From assembly GCF_900625025.1 (NCBI RefSeq), contig NZ_LR130574.1, forward strand, positions 496,001 through 560,000: a stretch of DNA of 64,000 nt, read 5' to 3'. Source of the DNA: Lachnoclostridium sp. Marseille-P6806 (GTDB taxonomy: Bacteria; Bacillota; Clostridia; Lachnospirales; Lachnospiraceae). Both the position numbers and the translations under genes were made by a program. This document shows positions 27,057 to 36,941 of the stretch, piece by piece (the stretch's first letter is position 1; each line of letters starts with the position of its first letter). The notes below the pieces were generated by a model. That model saw nothing but the letters and a program-made list of their open reading frames with translations, was not told where the DNA came from and did not search any database.

Positions 27057-28586
27057 TTACGAGCCCTGCTCCTCCGCTTTCTCTTCCATTTTCTCATCCT
27101 CGGCCCACACGAGCGCGCAGCGGACCGCCCTGCGCCAACCTCTCATCAGCCGGCTCCGCGTCTCCTCACTCATGTCCGGGCGGAACCGGCGGCCGAGCTG
27201 CCAGTTCTCGCGGATCTCGTCCCGGCTTTTCCAGTAGCCAACGGCAAGTCCCGCAAGATAAGCCGCGCCCAGCGCGGTCGTCTCGATGCACTTTGGCCGA
27301 AGCGTCTCGGTATTCATGAGATCCGCCTGAAACTTCATAAGAAAATTGTTTGCACTCGCGCCGCCATCCACCTTGAGGCTTCCCAGCGGCACCCCCGCAT
27401 CCTCCTCCATCGCCGTGATGACGTCCATGGACTGATAGCAGATCGATTCCAGCGTCGCACGGATGAAATGCTCTTTCTTGCAGCCACGGGTCAGTCCGAC
27501 GATGGTTCCCCGCGCATGTGGATTCCAGTGCGGCGCGCCGAGCCCCGTAAAGGCCGGCACAACATAGACTCCCGCGGTGTCGCAGACCTCATCGGCATAC
27601 TCCTCCGACTGCGCCGCCGACCGTATCATGCGCATCTCGTCGCGGAGCCACTGTATCGATGAGCCGGCGACAAACACGCTCCCCTCCAGCGCGTAGCTGA
27701 CCGGCTCCCCCTCCGGCGTCGCCGCGATGGTGGTGAGCAGCCCTTGTCCGGAATCAATGGCCTCGTGCCCGGTATTCATCAGGAGAAAGCCGCCGGTGCC
27801 GTAGGTATTTTTCACCTCGCCGGGCTCAAAGCAGCACTGCCCGAAGAGAGCCGCCTGCTGGTCTCCGGCCGCCGCCGCAATCGGGATCCGTCCGCCGAGC
27901 ACCGAAGCCTCCGTATATCCGTAGACGCGGCTTGACGGGCAGGCCTGCGGGAGCATCGCCTCCGGAATATCCCAGATCGCGAGAAGCTCCTCGTCCCAGC
28001 GCAGCTCATGAATATTGAAGAGCATCGTGCGGGAGCAGTTCGTATAATCCGAAACATAGGTCTGCCCCCTGGTCAGATTCCAGATCAGCCATGTGTCCAC
28101 CGTGCCGAAGCAGAGCTCTCCGTTCCGCGCCTTCTCCCGCGCGCCGTCCGCATGATCGAGGATCCACGCGATCTTGCTGGCGGAGAAATACGCGTCGGGA
28201 ACAAGGCCGGTCTTTCCGCGGATCAGTTCTCTCTGCTCCGGGCTGAGAGCCCCGATCCGGTCCGCTGTGCGGCGGCACTGCCAGACGATCGCGTTGCAGA
28301 CGGGCTTCCCGGTTTTCCGGTCCCAGACGATCGTCGTCTCCCGCTGATTGGTGATCCCGATGGCGCAGATATCCTGCGCCGCCGCGCCGATCTGCGCCAT
28401 CGCCTCCATAGCGACCGCAAGCTGGGAGGACCAGATCTCCATCGGATCATGCTCCACCCATCCCGGCTGCGGAAAATACTGCGAAAACTCTTTCTGCGCA
28501 AGGGAACAGATCTTCCCGCCGTGATCGAAGAGAATGCAGCGCGAGCTGGTCGTCCCCTGATCAAGCGCCATGATATAACCGTTCAT
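27057..28586 (-). CDS. glpK: Glycerol kinase
   Basis: FGGY kinase, 509 residues. N-terminal phosphate-binding [16 protein letters not shown], substrate region [14 protein letters not shown] and C-terminal [17 protein letters not shown] are typical. The C-terminus has a short acidic extension. It makes glycerol 3-phosphate. Its ATG overlaps the DUF1667 stop, as in other Firmicutes glp operons of this composition. Confidence 0.97.
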   Translation of the reverse strand: MNGYIMALDQGTTSSRCILFDHGGKICSLAQKEFSQYFPQPGWVEHDPMEIWSSQLAVAMEAMAQIGAAAQDICAIGITNQRETTIVWDRKTGKPVCNAIVWQCRRTADRIGALSPEQRELIRGKTGLVPDAYFSASKIAWILDHADGAREKARNGELCFGTVDTWLIWNLTRGQTYVSDYTNCSRTMLFNIHELRWDEELLAIWDIPEAMLPQACPSSRVYGYTEASVLGGRIPIAAAAGDQQAALFGQCCFEPGEVKNTYGTGGFLLMNTGHEAIDSGQGLLTTIAATPEGEPVSYALEGSVFVAGSSIQWLRDEMRMIRSAAQSEEYADEVCDTAGVYVVPAFTGLGAPHWNPHARGTIVGLTRGCKKEHFIRATLESICYQSMDVITAMEEDAGVPLGSLKVDGGASANNFLMKFQADLMNTETLRPKCIETTALGAAYLAGLAVGYWKSRDEIRENWQLGRRFRPDMSEETRSRLMRGWRRAVRCALVWAEDEKMEEKAEEQGS

Positions 28587-29017
28587 ACCTCCCTTTCCCC
28601 CCGTATCTGCTCCGCCGCCTCTTCCACATCCTGCTTCGGCTCCGCTGCCGCCTCGCCCACGTCCCGCGTCGCAACCACATCCACGCCGAGCCCCAGAACA
28701 TCGGCGATCACCACATCGCCGATCCTCACCGGCGCTTTCACCGACGCGCGGTTAATCGCTTCCATACAGTCAAAAACCCTCCCTTTCGGAATATCGGTTT
28801 TTGTCTTGACGGGAGCCACCGGAAGCTCACCGCCCTCCACGCGCACCGTGCTCGTCACGATGCGCACCGGATTCACCAGCTCGCTCGCCGCATACCGGCT
28901 TCCGTTCGGGCAGCCGTTTCCCCGGATATCCATCACATTTCCCTGTGCATCTGCCGTCACGCTGACAAGACAGCCGATCGGGCAGCGGATGCAGGTCAGC
29001 TCTGTCGTTTTATTCAT
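28583..29017 (-). CDS. DUF1667 domain protein of the glp operon
   Basis: 144 residues. The N-terminal [12 protein letters not shown] and [11 protein letters not shown] hold four conserved cysteines, likely a metal or iron-sulfur site. DUF1667 genes sit beside GlpA-like and FAD-dependent oxidoreductase genes in many clostridia, so it is probably a third subunit or electron carrier of an anaerobic glycerol-3-phosphate dehydrogenase. The last 25 residues are a non-conserved acidic tail. Confidence 0.85.
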   Translation of the reverse strand: MNKTTELTCIRCPIGCLVSVTADAQGNVMDIRGNGCPNGSRYAASELVNPVRIVTSTVRVEGGELPVAPVKTKTDIPKGRVFDCMEAINRASVKAPVRIGDVVIADVLGLGVDVVATRDVGEAAAEPKQDVEEAAEQIRGEREV

Positions 29018-29019
29018 AC

Positions 29020-30351
29020 TTATACTCCCTGCCGCGTTCCCTGCGGCTCCTCCTCGATGCGGATCGTGATCTCCGACACTCCCGCGGCCTCCATGTCGCT
29101 CTTCCCGAGCACCACCTGCTCCATCTCCCCGGGCGCAAGGATCCGCTTTTTCTGCCGCCGGAACGCTTTGCCGTCAAAATCCACCGCCACACAGGCATCC
29201 CGGTAAACCGCGCCGACGCGAAAACGGATGATCTGACGTTCCGCCATGTACTCTGTGCGAATGGATGCCGGAACCGTGTAGCGCACCCCGTACCGGCAGC
29301 GGACGGACACTGTCCTTCCGCCTCTACTCTCTGCCGGATTCATGACATATGCCGCGGAACAGCGTCCCGCCGTACCCGCCTCCTCGGAGACGTAGTCCAC
29401 CAGATCATGCACGTGGAGGACATTGCCGCAGGCAAAGACGCCGGGAATATTTGTCTCCAGCGATTCATTGACAACCGGGCCGCCCGTGACGCCGCTCAGC
29501 TCCACACCGAGCCCGTGGCTCAGCTCATTTTCCGGAATCAGTCCACAGGAGAGGAGGAGCGTGTCGCACGCGAACGTCTCCTCCGTTCCCGGGATCGGTC
29601 TGCGGTCCGGGCCGACCTCGGCAATCGTGACGGCCTCGACACGCTCCCTGCCGCGGATATCCACCACCGTATGCGACAGCTTAAGCGGAATTCCGAAATC
29701 ATCGAGGCACTGGACGATATTGCGCTTCAGACCGCCGGAATAAGGCATAAGCTCCACGACGGCCCTGACTTTTGCCCCCTCAAGGGTCATACGGCGCGCC
29801 ATGATGAGGCCGATGTCGCCGGATCCCAGAATGACGGCCTCACGCCCCGGCATGCGTCCCTCAATATTTACAAAGCGCTGCGCCGTGCCCGCGGTGTAGA
29901 TTCCCGCCGGGCGGAAACCCGGGATATTCAGCGCGCCGCGGGGACGCTCCCGGCAGCCCATCGCAAGAACAACTGCCGACGCCCCGATCGTGAAGAAGCC
30001 GTCCTCCCGGTTCATGACCGAGAGGTATTTCAACTCTTTTCCTGCGGCGCCCGCCGTCTCCCCCCGCGAAATATCAACCGCCATCGTGTCCAGAAGAAAA
30101 GGAATCCCTCTCTCTTTCGCCATGTCGACAAAGCGTCCCGCGTATTCCGGCCCCGTCAGTTCCTCACGGAACGTATGAAGACCAAAGCCGTTATGGATGC
30201 ACTGATTCAGGATCCCCCCCGGCACATGATCACGCTCGATGATCAGAATATCCTCCGGAGAGACGCCGCTTTCCGCTGCGGAGACCGCCGCGGCAAGACC
30301 CGCCGGGCCTCCTCCGATGATTGCAATTTTCACTTCCCTGTCTGCTGTCAT
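29020..30351 (-). CDS. FAD/NAD(P)-dependent oxidoreductase of the glp operon
   Basis: 443 residues from ATG 30351. The FAD-binding IAIIGGGPAGLAAAVSAAES is at the N-terminus, the second dinucleotide motif is VILGSGDIGLIMARRM, and ACGNVLHVHDLVDYVSEE lies near the C-terminal FAD contact. It resembles the partner oxidoreductase of GlpA in anaerobic glycerol-3-phosphate dehydrogenases. The start is uncertain because the nearest Shine-Dalgarno-like sequences are at poor spacing; GTG at 30399 is the alternative. Confidence 0.87.
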   Translation of the reverse strand: MTADREVKIAIIGGGPAGLAAAVSAAESGVSPEDILIIERDHVPGGILNQCIHNGFGLHTFREELTGPEYAGRFVDMAKERGIPFLLDTMAVDISRGETAGAAGKELKYLSVMNREDGFFTIGASAVVLAMGCRERPRGALNIPGFRPAGIYTAGTAQRFVNIEGRMPGREAVILGSGDIGLIMARRMTLEGAKVRAVVELMPYSGGLKRNIVQCLDDFGIPLKLSHTVVDIRGRERVEAVTIAEVGPDRRPIPGTEETFACDTLLLSCGLIPENELSHGLGVELSGVTGGPVVNESLETNIPGVFACGNVLHVHDLVDYVSEEAGTAGRCSAAYVMNPAESRGGRTVSVRCRYGVRYTVPASIRTEYMAERQIIRFRVGAVYRDACVAVDFDGKAFRRQKKRILAPGEMEQVVLGKSDMEAAGVSEITIRIEEEPQGTRQGV

Positions 30352-30402
30352 ATCCTGTTCTCTGCTCCCCGTCTCTTCCCGCTGCCGGCCGCGAAACACC
30401 GG

Positions 30403-31845
30403 CTACGAAATATTTGATTTGGTATACCCCGTAAGGAGCCTCGCCCCCGGTCCCGACTTCACAATGGCCTCCTCCTCGACGCCCAGCTCCCGCGCGAGGA
30501 TCTCCATCTGCTTCGGTGTGCAGAAGCCGGCCTGACAGCGTCCCATGCCCGCCCGGACGCGGCGCTTTATGCCGTCAAGCGTTTTTGCCCCGACCGGACG
30601 CCGGATTGCCTCCACGATCTCGCCCTCCGTGACAAGCTCACAGCGGCAGACCACGTTGGCATACAGAGGATTTTCCGCGACGAGCCGCTTTCTCTCCTCC
30701 GGATCGGCATCCGCCATGCAGGGAATCCCTTTCCGCACCGCGATAAAATCCGTTTTCTCCGGGGCGGGAAAGCGTTCGTTGATGCGCTCCGCAAGATAAC
30801 GGCCGATGGCCGGTGCGGAGGTAAGCCCCGGCGATTCGATCCCGGCCGCGTCAAAAAATCCGGGACAGTCCGCTGCCTCTCCGACGATAAAATCGCCGTT
30901 GTCGCTGTGCGCGCGCAGGCCGGTAAAAGAGGTGATGACCTGCCGCACCGGAAGCTCCTTTGCCGAAAGCCCCGCCTTTGCAAGCACCTCCTCCAGACCC
31001 GCCGCCGTCGTCTCCGTATTCTCCTTGTCCGCGATGTCCTCGGAGGTCGGCCCGAGAAGAAGATTCCCGTGGACCGTCGGTGTGACAAGGATGCCCTTGC
31101 CCATCTTCGTAGGACACTGGAAAATCGTCGCATTCACGAAGCCCGTCGTCTTTTTGTCCATCAGAAGATACTCGCCCTTCCGGGGTGTGATATGCACTTT
31201 ATCCTCCGAAACCATGTTGTGGAAAACATCAGCATACACGCCCGCCGCATTCACGACCGCGCGGGTCTCGTAGCTTCCGCCTCGCGCCGTTTTGAGAACA
31301 AAGCCCTCTCCGGCCCTGCAAAGCTCCGTCACCTCCTCGCCGAAGAAAAACGAGACGCCGCCCACACAGGCATTTTCGGCCAGCGCCACGGTTAAAAGAA
31401 ACGGATCTACGATGCCGCCGGTCGGGCAGTACAGCGCGCAGGTCACCGCATCGGAAAGCTGCGGCTCCTTTTCCCGCACTCTGCTGCCGTCCCACAGCTC
31501 CAGCCCCTTGACACCGTTTTCAAGGCCCTGCGCAAGAAGTCCCTCCAGCGTCCTGCGGTCCTCCTCATCAAAGCCGATAACAAGGGAGGTGTTGCGGCGG
31601 TACGGGAAATCCAACTCCTTCGACAGCTCCTCCATGAGAAGAGAACCCTCAACATTGAATCTGGCTTTCCATGTGCCCGGGTGCGCATCATGTCCCGCAT
31701 GGACGATGCCGCTGTTTGCCTTGGACGTCCCCTCGCAGACATCCAGACCACGCTCCAGCACCGCCACGCTGCGCTCCCGCCGCGCAAGCTCGCGGGCGAC
31801 CGCGCACCCGGTCACGCCCGCTCCGATAATGATTACATCATACAT
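30403..31845 (-). CDS. Glycerol-3-phosphate dehydrogenase, GlpA-like, with BFD [2Fe-2S] domain
   Basis: 480 residues. The N-terminal FAD motif MYDVIIIGAGVTGCAVAREL and the DAO fold reach about residue 370. The C-terminal BFD-like domain carries VVCRCELVTEGEI and MGRCQAGFCTP, the four Cys of a [2Fe-2S] centre. It oxidises glycerol 3-phosphate to dihydroxyacetone phosphate. First gene of the operon with a 200-base leader. Confidence 0.9.
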   Translation of the reverse strand: MYDVIIIGAGVTGCAVARELARRERSVAVLERGLDVCEGTSKANSGIVHAGHDAHPGTWKARFNVEGSLLMEELSKELDFPYRRNTSLVIGFDEEDRRTLEGLLAQGLENGVKGLELWDGSRVREKEPQLSDAVTCALYCPTGGIVDPFLLTVALAENACVGGVSFFFGEEVTELCRAGEGFVLKTARGGSYETRAVVNAAGVYADVFHNMVSEDKVHITPRKGEYLLMDKKTTGFVNATIFQCPTKMGKGILVTPTVHGNLLLGPTSEDIADKENTETTAAGLEEVLAKAGLSAKELPVRQVITSFTGLRAHSDNGDFIVGEAADCPGFFDAAGIESPGLTSAPAIGRYLAERINERFPAPEKTDFIAVRKGIPCMADADPEERKRLVAENPLYANVVCRCELVTEGEIVEAIRRPVGAKTLDGIKRRVRAGMGRCQAGFCTPKQMEILARELGVEEEAIVKSGPGARLLTGYTKSNIS

Positions 31846-32047
31846 GGCTCCGTTCTCCTGTCTTTTCTGATGAGCATATAAAACTGACCGGTATAAAACG
31901 GATGAATATCACTGCGGCATCCGCGCCGGCAAACATAAAAACGGAGCGGCAAAAAACAAAGAACCTCTCTCAGCTCCTCTGTTTCCCGTCTCTCCGTCTC
32001 ATGGGACCCGTCTTCAATTGCTTCCATTAATTTCCTGAATTTTTTTC
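31846..32047 (-). promoter_or_regulatory. Leader of the glp operon, candidate GlpP antitermination target
   Basis: Untranslated leader between promoter and GlpA. On the minus strand GACGGG occurs twice around GAGACGGAG. A stem AAACAGAGGA / TTCTTTGTTT is followed by a T run, a weak terminator-like element. GlpP-type antiterminators act on such leaders when bound to glycerol 3-phosphate, and glpP is encoded at 36264-36827. The assignment to GlpP is inference. Confidence 0.5.
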
Positions 32048-32076
32048 ATTTTAATTTTCCGGGCACAGGATGTCAA
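32048..32076 (-). promoter_or_regulatory. Promoter of the glp operon
   Basis: Minus strand: TTGACA, 17 bases, TAAAAT. It lies about 200 bases upstream of the GlpA-like start codon. Confidence 0.85.
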
Positions 32077-32330
32077 GACCGCCGCGACTCCGCATCGGCA
32101 TATTCTCCATTTGTTTCTCAGCAGCAGGTCACGCCGCCGTCGACCGGGAGCGATATGCCATTGAGAAATCTTGTTCAATAATAGAGAGATGTGCTGCCGT
32201 CATCTCCTGCCGGACGGGAAAGTCCGCGCGGATTCTTTTCCTCATCCGAAGCATTATATTGTATGATTATAGAAAGCACGGGCAGCGCCCGACATCCGAA
32301 GCAGCACAGGGAAAGGCAGTTTTACCGCAT
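32077..32330. other. Intergenic region before the GntR-type regulator
   Basis: No gene supported. It is the upstream region for the regulator at 32331. It has no convincing plus-strand promoter; ATTATATTGTATGAT near 32254 is AT-rich enough to serve as a -10. Two stretches near 32240 and 32290 (CATCCGAAGCA) resemble the repeat end CATGCCGAAGCA but lack the flanking module. Confidence 0.3.
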
Positions 32331-33086
32331 ATGACAGACATTTCATCGTCCCGGCGGGACGGCGACGGCGCGCTTCCGATCGTCCCGATCCGAAAAATCA
32401 ACTCGACCAACGAGGTTTATAATCAGATGTCTCGTCTGATTCTGAACAGGGAGTGGCTCCCCGGGGCGAAGCTCCCCTCGGAGAACGAGCTCGCCGAGCA
32501 GTTCGGCGTCAGCCGCGTCACGGTCCGCGCCGCCATCCAGAAGCTCAAGGCGCTGCATCTCATCGAATCGCGCGTCGGCTCCGGCACCTATATCAGCAAA
32601 GCGCAGAGCGCCAGCACACTGTCCGGGCTGATTCCCACCATTTATCTAGGCGGCAGCTCCATGTATGATATCTTTCAGTACCGCGACATCATCGAGACCG
32701 GCTCCATGCCTCTCGCTATCCAGAATCAGACGCCCGAAGATATCCGGGAACTATCGGACTATCTCAAAAAAATGCAGGACTGCGCGGACCAGGACAACGC
32801 AAGGGAATTTGCGGAGAATGATTTCCGCTTTCATATGAAAATAGGCAAAATGACAAAAAACGCCCTGATCATCGAGACCAATCAGATCCTCTATCATGTG
32901 CTCCGGCAGGCGATGTACGATGTGGTGACGAAAATGCGTTACCGGAACGGCCTCGCCTATCACCGCAGAATCATCGACGCCATCCGGGAAAGAGACGCGC
33001 AGGAGGCCGGCGCTCTGATGCACGAGCACATCACGGGCAACTATTCCTATTTTGACGACAGAAAGGAAGACGGCGAAAAATCATGA
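32331..33086 (+). CDS. GntR family (FadR-type) transcriptional regulator
   Basis: About 251 residues from ATG 32331. A winged helix is at about 28-90 with LPSENELAEQFGVSRVTVRAAI and ESRVGSGTYIS. A helical FCD-type effector domain has the metal-ligand-like NDFRFHMKIGK and a C-terminal YHRRIIDAI. Its stop overlaps the glycerate kinase start in an ATGA, so it likely controls that gene. The ribosome binding site is weak and the start is moderately certain. Confidence 0.87.
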   Translation: MTDISSSRRDGDGALPIVPIRKINSTNEVYNQMSRLILNREWLPGAKLPSENELAEQFGVSRVTVRAAIQKLKALHLIESRVGSGTYISKAQSASTLSGLIPTIYLGGSSMYDIFQYRDIIETGSMPLAIQNQTPEDIRELSDYLKKMQDCADQDNAREFAENDFRFHMKIGKMTKNALIIETNQILYHVLRQAMYDVVTKMRYRNGLAYHRRIIDAIRERDAQEAGALMHEHITGNYSYFDDRKEDGEKS

Positions 33087-34321
33087 ATACCTCGCTTCGC
33101 ACCGACGCGGACGCCATCGTCCGCGCCTCTATCCGCGCCGTGCTCCCGGACGAGGCCGTAGCCCGGGCTCTGACGGAGTACCGCCCCGGCCGCGGCAAGA
33201 CCGTACTCGTCTCCGTGGGCAAGGCGGCATGGCAGATGGCGGATGCGGCCGTCCGGACGCTCGGACGGGTGGATGCCGGCATCGTCATCACCAAATATCA
33301 TCATGTCATGGGAGAGATTCCCGGTGTGGAATGCTGCGAGGCGGGGCATCCCGTCCCCGATGAAAACAGCTTCGCCGCCTCCCGCCGGGCGCTTTCTCTT
33401 GTGAGCGGCCTGTGCAGAGAGGACAGCGTCCTCTTCCTCCTGTCCGGCGGAGGCTCCGCCCTGTTTGAGGATCCGCTGGTCCCCGGAGAGGAGCTGCAGG
33501 ATATCACGAAGCAGCTTCTTGCCTGCGGCGCGGACATCACGGAAATAAACACGATCCGGAAGCGCCTCTCCGCGGTGAAAGGCGGGAAGTTCGCGGCAAA
33601 ATGCGCGCCCGCGCGCATTTTTTCCATTGTGCTCTCCGATATTCTCGGCGACCCTCTCGATATGATCGCCTCCGGACCGGCCTGTCAGGATTCCACCAGC
33701 CGCGAGGATTCGCTCGCCGTCGCCGATAAATATCATCTGTCGCTGTCGGAGCGGGCGCAGGCCCTGATCGGGCTCGATCCCCCCGTTCTGCAGGCAGAGG
33801 TGACGACCCGGATCACCGGCTCCGTGCGGGAGCTCACGCTGGCGGCCGCCGCAAAGGCGGAGGCCCTCGGCTACACCCCCGTCATTCTGACCGACCAGCT
33901 CTGCTGCGAGGCGCGCGAGGCCGGGAGCTTTCTCGCCTCCATCCTGCGGTCGCACGCCCGAAGCGGGAAGCGGCTCGCCTATATCGCCGGGGGAGAGACC
34001 GTCGTTCACTTCACCGGGAACGGTCTCGGCGGACGCAATCAGGAGCTGGCGCTTGCCGCCGCTCCGGGGATTGCCTCCGTCCCGAACGCCGCGGTGTTCT
34101 CGTTCGGCTCGGACGGAACGGACGGCCCCACCGATGCCGCCGGCGGGTATGCGGACTCCGACACGGAGCGGGAGCTGCTTGCGAAAGGGCTCCGGGTCTA
34201 CGAGGTGCTGCAGAACAATGATACCTACTCCGCCCTCCGGGAGACCGGCGGGCTCATTATGACCGGTCCTACGGGGACAAATGTCAACGACGTCTCCGTC
34301 GCTCTGCTCCGGAACGACTGA
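33083..34321 (+). CDS. Glycerate 2-kinase (MOFRL/DUF4147 family)
   Basis: 412 residues. The N-terminal DUF4147 domain has VLVSVGKAAWQMADAA and LFLLSGGGSALFEDP. The C-terminal MOFRL domain has FSFGSDGTDGPTDAAGG. It phosphorylates D-glycerate to 2-phosphoglycerate. It could link to uronate or glycolate/tartronate catabolism elsewhere, but no such partner genes are adjacent. Confidence 0.9.
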   Translation: MNTSLRTDADAIVRASIRAVLPDEAVARALTEYRPGRGKTVLVSVGKAAWQMADAAVRTLGRVDAGIVITKYHHVMGEIPGVECCEAGHPVPDENSFAASRRALSLVSGLCREDSVLFLLSGGGSALFEDPLVPGEELQDITKQLLACGADITEINTIRKRLSAVKGGKFAAKCAPARIFSIVLSDILGDPLDMIASGPACQDSTSREDSLAVADKYHLSLSERAQALIGLDPPVLQAEVTTRITGSVRELTLAAAAKAEALGYTPVILTDQLCCEAREAGSFLASILRSHARSGKRLAYIAGGETVVHFTGNGLGGRNQELALAAAPGIASVPNAAVFSFGSDGTDGPTDAAGGYADSDTERELLAKGLRVYEVLQNNDTYSALRETGGLIMTGPTGTNVNDVSVALLRND

Positions 34322-34354
34322 TATCCGCGCCTGCGCGGCTTTGCAGCTCTGCCC

Positions 34355-35230
34355 ATGTATTATTCCATTCAGAAAATAACCGATTTTTCCGCTCCGGAGC
34401 TGGATATTTATGCCCGGCTCTCCGAAAATCAGCTCTCACATATCTATGAGCCGGGAGACGGGCTTTTCGTCGCGGAGAGCCCGCGGGTCATTCTGCGGGC
34501 TCTCCGCGCGGGGTACCGCCCGGTATCGCTCCTGTGCGAGCCGGCAGATATCTCCGGGCAGGCCGCAGAGCTCCTCGCCGTGTGCGAAGAGCTTCCCTCC
34601 AAAGCGGCGGACGATGCTTCCGCCGGGGAAAGCCTCACCGTTTTCACCGCGCCTCTCCCCGTCCTCCGGCAGCTCACCGGTTTCCCGCTGACCCGAGGCG
34701 TGCTCTGCGCCATGAGAAGAAAGCCGCTGCCCGGCATTGCCTCCCTCTGTGCCGGAGCCCGCAGAATCGCCATTCTCGACAATATAGAAAATCCGACGAA
34801 TGTCGGCGCCGTGTTCCGCTCGGCGGCAGCCCTGCATATGGACGCCGTGCTTCTTTCGCCCGGCTGCGCCGATCCCCTGTACCGCCGCGCCGCCCGCGTC
34901 TCGATGGGAACCGTCTTTCAGATTCCGTGGACGGTTCTGCCCTCCGGCGAATGGCCCTTTGCAAGCCTTGCCCTCCTGCGCCGGAAGGGCTTTCTCACCG
35001 CCGCGATGGCCCTCTGCGACGATGCCGTCCCGATCGACGACCCCGTCCTCCGGCAGGCGGAAAAGCTCGCCGTCATCCTCGGCAACGAGGGTGACGGGCT
35101 CCCCGAAAAAACCATACAGGCAGCGGATTACAAGGTGATTATCCCGATGGCGCCCGGCATCGACTCTCTCAATGTCGCCGCGGCGGGAGCCGTCGTCTTC
35201 TGGCAGCTCGCGGGACGCCGCAGCCCGTGA
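34355..35230 (+). CDS. TrmH/SpoU family RNA 2'-O-methyltransferase
   Basis: 291 residues. The N-terminal substrate-binding domain is followed by SPOUT motifs NPTNVGAVFRSAAAL, VILGNEGDGLPE and IPMAPGIDSLNVAAAGAVV. It methylates rRNA or tRNA ribose; the exact target cannot be read from sequence. In a plus-strand run between glycerate kinase and an AEC transporter. Confidence 0.9.
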   Translation: MYYSIQKITDFSAPELDIYARLSENQLSHIYEPGDGLFVAESPRVILRALRAGYRPVSLLCEPADISGQAAELLAVCEELPSKAADDASAGESLTVFTAPLPVLRQLTGFPLTRGVLCAMRRKPLPGIASLCAGARRIAILDNIENPTNVGAVFRSAAALHMDAVLLSPGCADPLYRRAARVSMGTVFQIPWTVLPSGEWPFASLALLRRKGFLTAAMALCDDAVPIDDPVLRQAEKLAVILGNEGDGLPEKTIQAADYKVIIPMAPGIDSLNVAAAGAVVFWQLAGRRSP

Positions 35231-35242
35231 AAGGAAGCTCCC

Positions 35243-36235
35243 ATGAATCTTTATGATCTGGTTCTGACCATGTTCATCATTTTTCTCCTCATTGCCTGCG
35301 GGTATATCCTCCGGAGAAAAAATATTCTGGACGACCGGGGCGCAAAGCTCCTCTCCTTTCTCGTCGTCAACATCACCAACCCGGCCATGCTGCTGGACGC
35401 CGCCATCTCGAACGAACAGGCGATTGCGCCGGATATCTTTCTGCGCGCTCTCCTGCTCGCCGTCATCTCCTACGCCATTCTCATCGCGGCGAGCTATCTG
35501 ATCTGCCCGCTGCTCCGCATCCCCCGCCGCAGCCGGTACAGCTACCAGATGCTGACCGTATACGGGAATACGGCGTTCATCGGCTTTCCCGTCTGCGTCG
35601 CGGTTCTCGGCCCCGAATCGCTGGTCTATGTGGTCATCAACGGGCTGATCTTCAGCATCCTGATCTACACCTACGGCGCGGCCCTCCTGCGCAGGGCAAA
35701 GCGGTCTCAGGAGATTACGGAGACCGCCTCCGGCGCACCCGGGCCGGCGTTTCCCTCCGGGGAGCGCGGCGGCGAAACAGGGCTCCGCGGCCTCCTGCGC
35801 CTCCTCAACATCGGCACGCTGTCCGCCGCCGCGACCATCGTCATATATCTCTTCAATCCGCCCGTCACGCGCGTGATCGCCGATGCGCTCTCCTATATGG
35901 GCCGAGCCACCGTGTTTCTGTCCATGCTCGTGCTGGGGTGCTCTGCGGCCTCCATGCCGCTGCGGGCGCTCTTCCTTGAAAAGCCGCGGATGTATCTCTT
36001 TCTCGCAATCCGTATGCTGCTCCTGCCGTTCGTCATGGTGCTCGCGATGAAGCCGTTTGTCTCCGATCCGCTCCTCCTAGGCACCATGGCGGTTCTGCTC
36101 GCTCTTCCCGGCGCAAATATGCCGCTGATGATGGCAAGGGAGCTCGATCTCGACAGCGCCGATCTGTCAAGAGGCATCATTCTGTCGACGCTCCTGTGTA
36201 TTTTCACCATTCCGCTCGTATGCCTCGCACTGTAA
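35243..36235 (+). CDS. AEC (auxin efflux carrier) family transporter
   Basis: 330 residues and about ten predicted transmembrane helices, with a charged cytoplasmic loop near residues 155-180. It has the two-repeat pattern of AEC permeases, including NITNPAMLLDAAI and TVYGNTAFIGFPV. Bacterial members export or exchange organic acids such as malate; substrate unknown. It starts 12 bases after the methyltransferase. Confidence 0.88.
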   Translation: MNLYDLVLTMFIIFLLIACGYILRRKNILDDRGAKLLSFLVVNITNPAMLLDAAISNEQAIAPDIFLRALLLAVISYAILIAASYLICPLLRIPRRSRYSYQMLTVYGNTAFIGFPVCVAVLGPESLVYVVINGLIFSILIYTYGAALLRRAKRSQEITETASGAPGPAFPSGERGGETGLRGLLRLLNIGTLSAAATIVIYLFNPPVTRVIADALSYMGRATVFLSMLVLGCSAASMPLRALFLEKPRMYLFLAIRMLLLPFVMVLAMKPFVSDPLLLGTMAVLLALPGANMPLMMARELDLDSADLSRGIILSTLLCIFTIPLVCLAL

Positions 36236-36263
36236 AAGGCACCCATGCTCCCGGAGGTTCCCT

Positions 36264-36827
36264 ATGTCTCTTACGCGAAACCGGATTCTGAACTCCCCCG
36301 TCATCGCCGCCGTAAAGGACGACGGCGAACTCATGCAGGCGCTCTCCTCGGAATGCGAGGTGATTTTCCTCCTCTACGGCTCGCTCCTCAACATCGGCGA
36401 GCTGACCGACCGCATCCATGCCGCCGGCAAAACGGCGGTCGTCCATATCGATCTCCTCGACGGTCTCGCAAACCGGGAGATCGCCGTCGATATACTGCTT
36501 AAATTCAGCCGCCCGGACGGCATCATCTCGACCCGGCCGGCCATGATACGCCATGCGCGGCACGCGGGGCTCCTCACGATTCAGCGGGCGTTCATCATCG
36601 ATTCCATGTCCGTCGGGAATCTGATCGCCCAGATCGGCACCGGCAAGCCGGACTTCATCGAAATCATGCCCGGAATCATGCCCCGCATCATCGCCGAAAT
36701 CGGAAAGCAGACGCATATTCCCCTGATCGCCGGCGGCCTTATCAAATACCGCGACGAGGTCATCTCCGCGCTGGACGCGGGCGCGGTCGCCGTCTCAACC
36801 AGCAGTCAGGCGGTCTGGGAGATGTGA
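36264..36827 (+). CDS. glpP: Glycerol-3-phosphate responsive antiterminator GlpP
   Basis: 187 residues. TIM-barrel antiterminator family with SPVIAAVKDDGEL, VHIDLLDGLANREIAVD and EIMPGIMPRII. It binds glycerol 3-phosphate and leader RNA of glp genes. The likely target is the leader at 31846-32047, 4 kb away on the other strand. CGGAGG lies upstream of the ATG. Last of the regulator-to-glpP plus-strand run. Confidence 0.94.
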   Translation: MSLTRNRILNSPVIAAVKDDGELMQALSSECEVIFLLYGSLLNIGELTDRIHAAGKTAVVHIDLLDGLANREIAVDILLKFSRPDGIISTRPAMIRHARHAGLLTIQRAFIIDSMSVGNLIAQIGTGKPDFIEIMPGIMPRIIAEIGKQTHIPLIAGGLIKYRDEVISALDAGAVAVSTSSQAVWEM

Positions 36828-36833
36828 CCGGTC

Positions 36834-36863
36834 TTGACCTTTTCTCACCGGATGCGATAAAAT
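36834..36863 (+). promoter_or_regulatory. Promoter of the C39-like gene
   Basis: TTGACC, 18 bases, TAAAAT, starting seven bases after the glpP stop. The transcript would begin about 70 bases before the ATG at 36942. Confidence 0.65.
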
Positions 36864-36941
36864 CGCCCCTGTGCGCCATTCGCACAGGTTCCCGCCGTCT
36901 GCCGTTTACCGGTTCCGCCCTTTTTCTTTTGTGAGGCTGCC

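Noticed and set aside
28098-28112. GTGCCGAAGCA within glpK resembling the repeat end
   Set aside because: It lies inside the conserved coding sequence of glycerol kinase and is explained by the protein sequence CFGTV.
31833-32027. A 64-codon ORF in the glp leader that could be a leader peptide
   Set aside because: It runs through the hairpin and overlaps the GlpA-like start, has arbitrary composition and no similarity. The promoter and hairpins explain the region better.
32077-32330. Two CATCCGAAGCA stretches resembling the repeat end CATGCCGAAGCA
   Set aside because: One base is missing, the flanking hairpin module is absent and no start codon follows in the matching orientation. Too short to claim as repeat copies.
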